A stretch of 11,037 nt of DNA from Acetofilamentum sp. (GCA_020722645.1 DYKL01000087.1:1-11037); one strand, 5' to 3'; positions 1-6,041 are shown, counted from the first letter of the stretch. Translations and numbers: made by a program. Notes: generated by a model from the letters alone, not told the origin.

Positions 1-90
1 GTTTCATCAAACAATTTTTCGGTAAATTTTATTGTAATGATTTAATATTATGATTGTTAAAAATATATATTTTTGAATTTAACCAATAAT

Positions 91-120
91 TTGCTCCCTT
101 CGTTTTTACTCAGGGTGACG
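91..120 (-). repeat. GTCACCCTGAG...GAAGGGAGC-type dispersed repeat fragment
   Basis: Read on the minus strand, this stretch begins CGTCACCCTGAG and ends CGAAGGGAGCAA. From memory it resembles a phrase (GTCACCCTGAGCGAAGTCGAAGGG) that recurs in intergenic DNA of many unrelated bacterial genomes. The middle part is diverged here (TAAAAA instead of CGAAGT). Only one copy is present in the window, so calling it a repeat rests on recollection rather than on internal evidence. Confidence 0.4.
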
Positions 121-311
121 CTGATTAAAAATTAAAGAAATATTGTAAAAATTTTGTCATTTTTTTAAAATTTAGGTATTTACAATCATCTTTGAGTCTA
201 GTCTGAAAAAGCCTGCCCTGAAAGGGTCCTATAAGCCAAAACATAAATAGCTGATTATCAATAGTATAATAATTTTCCAAAATTAACATAATTATTTGAT
301 AATCACCGTAA

Positions 312-331
312 AGACGTTGCATGCAAAGTCT
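312..331. repeat. GTTGCATGCAA palindrome, dispersed-repeat type
   Basis: AGACGTTGCATGCAAAGTCT is a 20-nt inverted repeat with one mismatched pair (G316 against A327) and a TTGCATGCAA core. It resembles the AGAGACGTTGCATGCAACGTCTCT palindrome that I recall as a frequent intergenic repeat in Bacteroidota and related genomes. The palindromy is seen directly. The family assignment is from memory. Confidence 0.5.
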
Positions 332-346
332 CTAAAATACCATTAC

Positions 347-425
347 CCCGATTTATTCCCGATAAATCGGGACAGGCAGGGGCAAGTTAGGGCAGGCATT
401 CAATCCCGATTAATCGGGACAGGCA
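347..425. repeat. Paired CCCGATWAATCGGGACAGGCA hairpin repeats
   Basis: Two 22-nt copies, 357-378 and 404-425, differ at a single base. Each is a CCCGAT..ATCGGG palindrome followed by ACAGGCA. The second copy contains a perfect 16-nt palindrome (404-419). Upstream of the first copy an extra inverted arm (347-356) can pair with 362-371 to give an alternative 10-bp stem. A partial third copy of the tail, GGGCAGGCA, lies at 390-398. The start-to-start distance is 47 nt. The arrangement looks like a REP-type or degenerate dispersed repeat. Confidence 0.75.
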
Positions 426-489
426 TTTATTAACTTTATAGACTAAACTCATCTTTTAATTCAAATTTTATATTTAGTAAATTAGAAAA

Positions 490-1332
490 TTATTGAGAAA
501 GCATAATTGGAAGTCCGTTTTCTGAATTTCCTATTATTACAATTTTTGCATTTGCTGATTTAGCTAATTCCAAAGTAGCCTGAATACCTTCGTAAGTAAG
601 GACATTGTCAGACATAGAGGCATTAACAATTCTGTTATATTCGGCAATACCTTCTGCCTGAATAATTCTTCGTTCTTTTTCCTTTTGTTCTTTTTCGACT
701 ATGTATTCATAAGCAAGAGCTTCCTGTTGTTTTGTCAGTTTATTTTCGATAGCTGCTATCAAATTTTCCGGAATTTTTATTGAACGTATCAAAAGTGCTG
801 TCATAACAATATAATTGTTACCCAGAACTGCTTCTGTTTCCTCAATAATTTTTTGTTCAACTTCGTGCCTGTTAGTAGAATATATCTCTTCGGCATTATA
901 TTGTCCCATAATGCGTCTGACTGTTGAACGTATTTCAGGGATTACAAGTTTTTGTATATATTGGTCATTATCTCCAAATTGTTCGTAAATATAGCCTATT
1001 TTATCGTACTGCGGATAAAATCTTACTGTAACTTCAACGTGAATAGTCAAACCATTTTCATCAAGAACATCTAGTTCTCCATAAGCAGTATTTGCAGCGT
1101 GAAATTCTATAATTTGTTCTTTTACGTCATAAGTAAAAATTTTGTTCCATGGAGCGATGAGGTGAACACCCTCACTTAGAATGTGATCTTTATCCAAACC
1201 CGAAGTCCAAGGTCTGAAAATAACTCCTTTTTCACCCGGTTGTAAGGTAACAATCGTTGAAAAACTTAAAAACAGAATAAATACACCTAAAATTACTAAT
1301 AATGTAATAAAAATTTTCCCTTTTCTTTTCAT
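490..1332 (-). CDS. Prohibitin-like SPFH/Band 7 membrane protein
   Basis: This is a membrane-anchored scaffold protein of the SPFH (stomatin/prohibitin/flotillin/HflK-C) superfamily, 280 residues from the start chosen here. A basic N-terminus is followed by one membrane segment (about residues 7-27). Then comes the prohibitin-like signature PGEKGVIFRPW with the EGVHLIAPW stretch, and the Band 7 domain to about residue 190. A Glu/Lys/Gln-rich coiled-coil segment follows (KLTKQQEALAYEYIVEKEQK and on), with a short C-terminal tail. The open frame can be extended to a TTG at 1365, but that TTG is the end of a TATTTTTG box that looks like the promoter -7 element. The ATG at 1332 is therefore preferred and leaves a leader of about 25 nt. 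Family members form large rings that organise membrane domains and modulate proteases such as FtsH. Its specific role here is unknown. The gene stands alone and is divergent from the dihydroorotase gene. Confidence 0.88.
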   Translation of the reverse strand: MKRKGKIFITLLVILGVFILFLSFSTIVTLQPGEKGVIFRPWTSGLDKDHILSEGVHLIAPWNKIFTYDVKEQIIEFHAANTAYGELDVLDENGLTIHVEVTVRFYPQYDKIGYIYEQFGDNDQYIQKLVIPEIRSTVRRIMGQYNAEEIYSTNRHEVEQKIIEETEAVLGNNYIVMTALLIRSIKIPENLIAAIENKLTKQQEALAYEYIVEKEQKEKERRIIQAEGIAEYNRIVNASMSDNVLTYEGIQATLELAKSANAKIVIIGNSENGLPIMLSQ

Positions 1333-1362
1333 TTTTATATTTTTTATGGTTAATTTTTTTTT

Positions 1363-1370
1363 CAAAAATA
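1363..1370 (-). promoter_or_regulatory. Candidate -7 box (TATTTTTG) of the Band 7 gene
   Basis: On the minus strand, 1370 to 1363 reads TATTTTTG. This matches the Bacteroidota primary-sigma -7 consensus TAnnTTTG and lies 30 nt before the ATG at 1332. No good TTTG -33 element is visible at the usual spacing, so this rests on one box and its position. The box forms one arm of a 9-bp inverted repeat with 1381-1389. Confidence 0.45.
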
Positions 1371-1381
1371 GTTTAATTTTC

Positions 1382-1389
1382 TATTTTTG
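1382..1389 (+). promoter_or_regulatory. Candidate rightward -7 box (TATTTTTG)
   Basis: TATTTTTG on the plus strand mirrors the minus-strand box at 1370-1363: CAAAAATAG at 1363-1371 and CTATTTTTG at 1381-1389 are a perfect 9-bp inverted repeat with a 9-nt spacer. If active, it would start a transcript near 1395 that runs through the hairpin at 1546-1574 into the dihydroorotase gene, giving a leader of nearly 200 nt. No clear -33 element is seen. Confidence 0.3.
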
Positions 1390-1545
1390 AGAAAAAACTC
1401 ACAGATTTTTTGACAAAAACACCATTAAAATTAATAAAAACTTTCAAATATCACATTCATCTTACTCAATTTCAAAGTGTTAGAAAACATAAATCATTAA
1501 AATGCGTTTCTATTAAAAATGTAAGTTTTGGGGTTCAGCTTTGAA

Positions 1546-1574
1546 GGCGGTTTTTAAAAACCGCCATTTTTTTT
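1546..1574 (+). terminator. Intrinsic-terminator-like hairpin ahead of the dihydroorotase gene
   Basis: GGCGGTTTTTAAAAACCGCC (1546-1565) is a perfect 20-nt palindrome. It is followed by one A and eight T's, the layout of a rho-independent terminator on the plus strand. On the minus strand no T-run follows it. No plus-strand gene lies upstream in the window, so it would end a short leader or small RNA. Alternatively it may act as an attenuator for the gene that starts at 1591. Confidence 0.6.
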
Positions 1575-1581
1575 ATATTTG
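1574..1581 (+). promoter_or_regulatory. Candidate -7 box (TATATTTG) close to the dihydroorotase start
   Basis: TATATTTG fits TAnnTTTG but ends only 9 nt before the ATG at 1591, so transcription from it would give a nearly leaderless mRNA. No TTTG -33 element is found at the right distance; the hairpin lies there instead. It may be coincidental. It also explains why the longer frame with the TTG start at 1579 should not be used. Confidence 0.35.
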
Positions 1582-1590
1582 TCAAAAAAA

Positions 1591-2928
1591 ATGAATAGAA
1601 AAATCATTTATAATGGTCTGATAGTCAATGATAATTCAAAAGTAAACGCTTCAGTTATAATTTTTGAAGATAAAATTTTTGACATTAAATCAAATCTAAA
1701 TCTTGATGAATATACAGATTACGAAGTAATTGATGCAACCGGAATGTATATTTTGCCCGGCATTATTGACACTCACGTTCATTTTCGTGAACCCGGATTA
1801 ACAAATAAAGCAGATATTTATACTGAAACCAGAGCAGCAGCAGCAGGTGGTGTAACTACATTTTTTGATATGCCCAACACAATTCCTCAAGCAACAGACT
1901 TAAATTCGATTGAAGAGAAATTTAAAATTGCTTCTGAAAAATCTTTGATAAATTATTCATTCTATATCGGAGCAACTAACAATAATATCAATGAAATTTT
2001 AAAGTTAAACCCAAATGAATACGCCGGAATAAAATTTTTTTACGCCTCCTCTACCGGAAATATGCTTGTGGACAAAGAGAATGTTATTGAAGAAATTTTT
2101 GAGAAAGCAAAAGTCCCTGTTGTAATTCATAGCGAAGATAACAGCATTATAAATGAAAATTATAAAAAAATATCACAAAATTTTACTGATATACCAGCCG
2201 AACAACACGAATTTATTCGTTCGGCGGAGTCTTGTTTTGTCGCAACCAAAAAACTTGTGGAATTAGCTAAAAAACATAATACAAAAGTGCATTTTTTGCA
2301 CATTACTACTGCTGATGAAACAGGTCTTTTTGAATCAGGAGATGTAAAAAATAAAACAATTACTGCCGAAGTATCGCCTAATCACATTTATTTTGATTCA
2401 AGCCAATACAAAAAACTTGGGATGTTGATAAAATGTAATCCTTCGATAAAAAACAAACTTCATAAAGAAGTGTTGATAAAAGCTCTGATTGAAAACAAAA
2501 TTGATTCAGTCGCAACAGACCATGCTCCGCATTTGTTGGAAGAAAAAAAAGTTGAATATTCAAAAGCTCCGTCCGGAATGCCTTCTATTCAGCATTCTTT
2601 GAACATTATCCTGCAACTAGTTCATTCAAAACAACTTACAATTGAACAAGTTGTTGAAAAAATGTGTCATAATCCTGCTGAAATTTTTAAAATTTCAAAA
2701 AGGGGGTTTATACAAAAAGGATATTATGCAGATTTGGTGCTTGTGGACTTGAACAAGACTACTACCGTAAAAAAAGAAGATTTGTTGTACAAATGTAATT
2801 GGAGTCCGCTCGAAGGTGAGGCTTTTAATTCAAAAATTATCAAAACTATTGTAAATGGACAAATTGTTTATGATAACGGTAAAATTAACGAAAAAAAATC
2901 AGGACAGAGAATAATTTTTAAAAGATAA
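1591..2928 (+). CDS. pyrC: Dihydroorotase (PyrC-type, class I)
   Basis: This enzyme cyclises N-carbamoyl-L-aspartate to dihydroorotate, the third step of de novo pyrimidine synthesis, in the cytoplasm. The 445-residue product is an amidohydrolase barrel with the full metal site. His62 and His64 sit in DTHVHFREPG, the carboxylated-lysine candidate Lys148 in GIKFF, His180 in VVIHSED, His237 in FLHITTAD, and Asp310 in ATDHAPH. The substrate-binding Arg of HFREPG, the DMPNT loop and the APSGMPS segment are typical of dihydroorotases rather than hydantoinases or allantoinases. The length fits the class I bacterial enzyme. The ATG at 1591 is chosen; a TTG at 1579 in the same frame overlaps a candidate -7 box. 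It is not next to other pyr genes. A hairpin with a T-tract ends 16 nt before the ATG and could attenuate expression. An inactive paralogue (PyrX-like) is unlikely because all ligands are present. Confidence 0.93.
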   Translation: MNRKIIYNGLIVNDNSKVNASVIIFEDKIFDIKSNLNLDEYTDYEVIDATGMYILPGIIDTHVHFREPGLTNKADIYTETRAAAAGGVTTFFDMPNTIPQATDLNSIEEKFKIASEKSLINYSFYIGATNNNINEILKLNPNEYAGIKFFYASSTGNMLVDKENVIEEIFEKAKVPVVIHSEDNSIINENYKKISQNFTDIPAEQHEFIRSAESCFVATKKLVELAKKHNTKVHFLHITTADETGLFESGDVKNKTITAEVSPNHIYFDSSQYKKLGMLIKCNPSIKNKLHKEVLIKALIENKIDSVATDHAPHLLEEKKVEYSKAPSGMPSIQHSLNIILQLVHSKQLTIEQVVEKMCHNPAEIFKISKRGFIQKGYYADLVLVDLNKTTTVKKEDLLYKCNWSPLEGEAFNSKIIKTIVNGQIVYDNGKINEKKSGQRIIFKR

Positions 2929-2937
2929 AAAAGAAAT

Positions 2938-3039
2938 ACTGGTTTAAATGATTTTGTCGGTGGGGACACCGACAAAAGCGTGTATTACCGGCATTTCATG
3001 TGTCCGCACCTGAAATTTCAATGGTTTTAAACCAAGACC
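2938..3039. repeat. Insert-like structured element with inverted termini
   Basis: The stretch between pyrC and rnpB is unusually structured. Outer inverted repeats TGGTTTAAA (2940-2948) and TTTAAACCA (3026-3034) enclose an 11-bp hairpin, TTTTGTCGGTG/CACCGACAAAA (2952-2977, loop GGGA). Also inside are a second pairing possibility, GGTGGGGACA (2959-2968) with TGTCCGCACC (3001-3010), 9 of 10 bp, and ATTTCA/TGAAAT arms (2993-2998 and 3011-3016). A 10-bp direct repeat AAAAAGAAAT lies just outside on both sides (2928-2937 and 3040-3049), as a target duplication would. The hairpin has T's on its left arm and A's on its right, so it does not look like a normal terminator. It carries no coding capacity. 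Confidence 0.45.
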
Positions 3040-3043
3040 AAAA

Positions 3044-3398
3044 AGAAATTGGTATAACTATAAGCCGAATTCTGTATCTGACTTGCAGATTTCTATCATT
3101 TATCTATGCGACCTACCCTCCGACTCGGGCGAGCAACCCTTTCGTATGACCGGAGCCATACTACGCCGGTTTACATGGTCTTGCAACCCGAAAGATGTAC
3201 GATAGTATCGTCGCCGGCACTATCCGTAAGCTCTTACCTTACGTTTTCACCCTTACCGAAGACTAGCTCCGGCGGTTGTTTTCTGTTACATTGCTCAAAC
3301 TTTACAGCCTGCTCTTTTTCAAGAGTTCGGTGCTCTGTGCTGTCCGGACTTTCCTCTGTATAAAAAATATACAGCGATAGAACATTATACCAATTTCT
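3044..3398 (-). ncRNA. rnpB: RNase P RNA (bacterial type A)
   Basis: This is the catalytic RNA of RNase P, which removes the 5' leader of pre-tRNAs. Read on the minus strand, the conserved 5' block GAGGAAAGTCCGGACA lies at 3356-3341. The central GGGTGAAAACGTAAGGTAAG block starts at 3252, GATAAATGA lies at 3104-3096, and the 3' block ACAGAATTCGGCTTA lies at 3075-3061. The two ends form a perfect 14-bp P1 helix, AGAAATTGGTATAA (3398-3385) with TTATACCAATTTCT (3057-3044), which sets the boundaries at about 355 nt. A P3-like hairpin, CTGTAT..ATACAG, lies at 3374-3356. Five T's (3043-3039 region, with one interruption) follow P1. An open frame on the opposite strand (3106-3363) is an artefact of this RNA's composition. 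The gene is convergent with pyrC and divergent from the EcsC gene. Confidence 0.97.
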
Positions 3399-3407
3399 AA
3401 ATTTTTA

Positions 3408-3415
3408 CAAAATTA
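3408..3415 (-). promoter_or_regulatory. -7 box (TAATTTTG) of rnpB
   Basis: On the minus strand 3415-3408 reads TAATTTTG, an exact match to TAnnTTTG. It ends 9 nt before the first base of the P1 helix at 3398, the expected distance for transcription to start at or just before the mature 5' end. A -33 element is weak. The match between promoter position and RNA boundary supports both calls. Confidence 0.65.
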
Positions 3416-3544
3416 TATAAAGTTATTTAGATTCACAGAATATTTCATTTCTTTTTTTGTAAAGAATTTTTATCAATTCTACCAAATATGAAATTAATGT
3501 GAATTAAGGGTCGGATGTAAAGAATTAACAATTGCAAATTTCAA

Positions 3545-3575
3545 TTGGTATTATTCAATTTTTTTCTTACTTTTG
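3545..3575 (+). promoter_or_regulatory. Promoter of the EcsC/M50/CobO operon
   Basis: TACTTTTG (3568-3575) fits TAnnTTTG and is preceded, 20 nt upstream, by TTG (3545-3547) as a minimal -33 element. The predicted transcript start lies near 3582, leaving a leader of roughly 17 nt that is A-rich and lacks a Shine-Dalgarno sequence, as is usual in Bacteroidota. Confidence 0.55.
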
Positions 3576-3598
3576 TAATAAACTATAAAAATTAAACT

Positions 3599-4240
3599 AT
3601 GAGCAAAGCAATAGAAAAAGACAAAAATTTAATGGTAGAATGGCTTGACCAATATATCAGCGACTATATTTCAACAAAAAACGAAGAAGTCAGCAAATAT
3701 ATTGAAGAATTCCGCAAAAAATATCCTGATGCATCAAAAGTTGAACTTGCAAAAAAAATAAAAAATTCAAAATCATTTCGCAATGGGTTAGTTGGTGCGG
3801 CTACAGGTTTAGGCGGCTTGTTAGCTTTACCTGTTACAATTCCTACTGATTTGGTTATTTCGTGGAGAATCCAGATACCATTGATATACACAATAGCCGC
3901 TATTTTTGAACAGACAGCAAATTTAGATGAGCTTAAAACTGATATTTACATCATTTTAGCAGGCAGAAATGCTCAGGAAATATTCAAAAATGCCGGTGTT
4001 GATTCTCTGAACAATTTAACCAAAACTGCTGTAAAAAAACACATCAAAAGAGAAGTTATGATGAGAATGTGGAGAATTATTCCTCGAAAACTTATAACAT
4101 CTGCAGGTGAAAAAACAGTTTCGGGTTTTATGAAATTAATTCCTCTGATTGGTGCACCTGTAGGCTTTACTTTTGACTTTGTTGATGCTCAGATAACAGG
4201 AAATTTTGCCATTAAATATTTCAAAGGTGATGAAAAATGA
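3599..4240 (+). CDS. EcsC-family protein
   Basis: The 213-residue product resembles the EcsC family. A charged helical N-terminus (about 1-60) precedes a glycine/hydrophobic hairpin, GLVGAATGLGGLLALP, then IPTDLVISWRIQIPLIYTIA (to about 101), which is the family's most recognisable part. A basic middle segment follows (about 145-165), then a second hydrophobic stretch, IPLIGAPVGFTFDF (about 181-194). It has no signal peptide and is probably cytoplasmic but membrane-associated. The biochemical function of EcsC is not established. In Bacillus the gene is third in the ecsABC operon, whose ABC transporter EcsAB is needed for full activity of the site-2 protease RasP. Here the stop codon overlaps the start of an M50 protease gene by 4 nt (ATGA), so the two are translationally coupled. 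No EcsA or EcsB homologue is in the window. Confidence 0.68.
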   Translation: MSKAIEKDKNLMVEWLDQYISDYISTKNEEVSKYIEEFRKKYPDASKVELAKKIKNSKSFRNGLVGAATGLGGLLALPVTIPTDLVISWRIQIPLIYTIAAIFEQTANLDELKTDIYIILAGRNAQEIFKNAGVDSLNNLTKTAVKKHIKREVMMRMWRIIPRKLITSAGEKTVSGFMKLIPLIGAPVGFTFDFVDAQITGNFAIKYFKGDEK

Positions 4241-5451
4241 AAAAAATTTTCACAATTTTAAAATTATTGCCTAGATCATTATATCTGCTTTTTTTAATAG
4301 GACTATTACTAAAATCGTCTCTGGTAAAGCCTCATATTGAACAATTTTATGCAAATATTATTCTGAATTTCGCTTTTTTCTGGTTGTTTACATATTTCGG
4401 TATAATTTTTCACGAATTCGGACATTTGTTTTTTGCAAAAATATTCGGTGGTAAACCTAAAAGGATAATTTTAGGATACGCAAACCTTGTAACGACAATG
4501 AAAGTAGCAGGCATAAAAATATATGTCAAAAAGAAACTATTGAGAGGTGGTTTAGCTTTTTCTACTTTTTCTGATGATAAAAAATCAAAAATTCAAAAAC
4601 TTTTTCATCATGCAGGCGGATTTTTAACAAACTTCATACTTGCTTTGATTTTTTATTTAATATTCGGTTATGAAAAACACTTTATGGGACTTGAACAGCT
4701 CAAAAGCCTGCCAAATATTTTTATTACTGTTAATTTTCTTCTTGGAGTTGCCAATTTGATTCCTTACAAACTAAAATCGGAAGGTGCTAAACAAGCTAAC
4801 GATGGATTAAGCTTTTTCAGGGTTTTATTAAACAAAACCGGAAAAGAGGAAAATAGTATTTCTGAAAATGACTTTTTTGAGGCTTTTGAGCTTATGGAGG
4901 CAGGAAAGTATACCGAAGCAATAATTATGTACGAAAAATTCATTCAAATTCATCCTGAAAATCCTAATATTTTGTTAAACACAAGTGCTTGTTACATAGG
5001 TATGGGACAATTTGACAAATCTTATGAAACATTAAAAAAACTTGAACTAATTGCAGGAGATAACGAAAAGTACGGCTACCGACATTATATCTACACAAAT
5101 TTAACTTGGTCGGCTTTGATTACTGATGACACAGAAAATGCTTTTAAATATGCTCAAAAAGCTTTCAAAATTGCAAACCAAAATATGAACGTAATGCTTG
5201 CTTATGGCAGCGTCTTGGCTTTCACTAAACAATTTGACGAAGCTGTCAAAATTCTTTCAAAATTAGTGGATTTCAACTATGTAAACTTCACTTTACAAGC
5301 AAGTATTGTTCTGATTTACTGTTTCGATAGTTTAAATGATGAACAAAACAGAGAAAAACATTTCGATTTTGTTCGAAAAAATATAAATAAATTTTCGATT
5401 TTGGATAAATATATTTATCAAAAAGTAACAAATTTAATAAATATTTCTTAA
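4237..5451 (+). CDS. M50 (site-2-type) membrane metalloprotease with C-terminal TPR domain
   Basis: A 404-residue intramembrane zinc protease candidate. Hydrophobic segments lie at about 13-30, 41-65, 125-145 and 158-178. The zinc-binding HExxH motif is His59-Glu60-Phe-Gly-His63 inside the second segment. The third-ligand motif appears as N173-L-I-P176 followed by N188-D189-G190, with Asp189 the expected ligand, spaced more widely than the usual NxxPxxxLDG. All catalytic residues look intact. From about 213 to 350 come roughly four TPR-like helical pairs (such as AGKYTEAIIMYEKFIQIHPE), so a cytosolic protein-binding domain is fused to the protease. No PDZ domain is seen, unlike RseP or RasP. 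The likely role is regulated cleavage of a membrane protein; the substrate is unknown. It overlaps the EcsC gene by 4 nt and is followed after 1 nt by the adenosyltransferase gene. Confidence 0.82.
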   Translation: MKKIFTILKLLPRSLYLLFLIGLLLKSSLVKPHIEQFYANIILNFAFFWLFTYFGIIFHEFGHLFFAKIFGGKPKRIILGYANLVTTMKVAGIKIYVKKKLLRGGLAFSTFSDDKKSKIQKLFHHAGGFLTNFILALIFYLIFGYEKHFMGLEQLKSLPNIFITVNFLLGVANLIPYKLKSEGAKQANDGLSFFRVLLNKTGKEENSISENDFFEAFELMEAGKYTEAIIMYEKFIQIHPENPNILLNTSACYIGMGQFDKSYETLKKLELIAGDNEKYGYRHYIYTNLTWSALITDDTENAFKYAQKAFKIANQNMNVMLAYGSVLAFTKQFDEAVKILSKLVDFNYVNFTLQASIVLIYCFDSLNDEQNREKHFDFVRKNINKFSILDKYIYQKVTNLINIS

Positions 5452-5452
5452 A

Positions 5453-5968
5453 ATGAAAGGTTACGTTCATATTTATACCGGAAACGGCAAAGGAAAAACA
5501 ACAGCTGCCTTAGGTTTGTCAGTTCGTGCTTTGGGTGCAGGAAAAAAAGTTTTTTTTGCACAGTTTATTAAAGGTAAAACATACTCTGAAATTGAATTCA
5601 TCAAAAAAAACATCCCCGATTTAATTATTAAACAATATGGTTTAGGTTGTTTTATTATAAATGAACCAAAAAAAGAAGATATTGATGCTGCTCGTAAAGG
5701 TTTAAAAGAAGTCGAAACAATAATAAAATCAGATGAATATGATTTAATTATTATGGACGAAGCTAATATTGCTTTGTACTATAAATTGTTTTCAGTTGAA
5801 GATTTAATTGAAGTTTTAAAATCAAAACCCACAAAAACAGAAATTGTAATAACAGGACGATATGCACCTGCAGAATTAATGGAATTTGCTGATCTTGTTA
5901 CTGAAATGAAAGAAATTAAACACTATTACAGTAAAGGCATTGAGGCAAGAGAAGGTATTGAGTTTTAA
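5453..5968 (+). CDS. cobO: Corrinoid adenosyltransferase (CobA/CobO/BtuR family)
   Basis: This enzyme transfers the 5'-deoxyadenosyl group of ATP to reduced cob(I)alamin or cobinamide, making the coenzyme form of B12, in the cytoplasm. The 171-residue product starts with the P-loop TGNGKGKTTAALG (residues 9-21), which in this family holds ATP in an unusual orientation. The acidic motif IIMDEANIALYY (99-110) follows, then ITGRYAP (133-139) and the conserved C-terminal GIEAREGIEF (162-171). Length and motif order match the family throughout. The start lies 1 nt after the preceding stop, so it is translated from the same mRNA. No other cobalamin gene is present in the window, which suggests salvage or a stand-alone location. 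Why it is coupled to a membrane protease is unclear and may only reflect shared transcription. No B12 riboswitch is seen upstream of the operon. Confidence 0.95.
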   Translation: MKGYVHIYTGNGKGKTTAALGLSVRALGAGKKVFFAQFIKGKTYSEIEFIKKNIPDLIIKQYGLGCFIINEPKKEDIDAARKGLKEVETIIKSDEYDLIIMDEANIALYYKLFSVEDLIEVLKSKPTKTEIVITGRYAPAELMEFADLVTEMKEIKHYYSKGIEAREGIEF

Positions 5969-5984
5969 CAATTTAAAATTTTGT

Positions 5985-6026
5985 TTAAGATTATTTTAGA
6001 ATAATTCTTAATAAAATCAATTTTTT
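5985..6026 (+). terminator. Weak AT-rich hairpin after the CobO gene
   Basis: TTAAGATTATT (5985-5995) pairs with AATAATTCTTAA (6000-6011) around a TTAG loop, with one bulged base. A run of six T's follows only after 9 more nt (6021-6026). The stem has a single G-C pair, so termination here would be inefficient or may use another mechanism. The call rests on the hairpin and its position between two transcription units. Confidence 0.3.
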
Positions 6027-6041
6027 CTGTTCTAAATTTTG

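Larger units (their letters stand above)
1..489. other. Gene-free intergenic region with a mosaic of short repeats
   Basis: I see no credible gene here. The only sizeable open frame (minus strand, 125-322) begins inside a palindrome and has a low-complexity Phe/Leu/Tyr-rich product without a domain. The region instead holds several repeat-like elements, listed separately: a GTCACCCTGAG-type stretch (91-120, minus), a GTTGCATGCAA palindrome (312-331), and two copies of a CCCGAT..ATCGGG hairpin followed by GACAGGCA (357-378 and 404-425). No intrinsic terminator with a T-run is evident for the minus-strand gene that ends at 490. Confidence 0.7.

Noticed and set aside
125..322. 65-codon open frame on the minus strand
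   Set aside because: It starts inside the GTTGCATGCAA palindrome, its product is a low-complexity Phe/Leu/Tyr-rich stretch with no domain, and it lies amid repeat sequences. Most likely non-coding.
1333..1365. Upstream TTG start for the Band 7 gene
   Set aside because: The TTG is the end of a TATTTTTG promoter-like box, and the ATG at 1332 places the membrane anchor correctly.
1579..1590. Upstream TTG start for the dihydroorotase
   Set aside because: It adds only four residues (MSKK), overlaps a TATATTTG box and follows the T-tract directly. The ATG at 1591 gives the usual N-terminus.
2952..2977. Hairpin as a shared terminator for pyrC and rnpB
   Set aside because: The stem has T's on the 5' arm and A's on the 3' arm on the plus strand, and no T-run follows it in either direction. 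It is better explained as part of a repeat-like element.
3106..3363. 85-codon open frame on the plus strand
   Set aside because: It is entirely antisense to the conserved core of rnpB. The Ser/Pro/Arg-rich product reflects the GC-rich RNA gene, not a protein.
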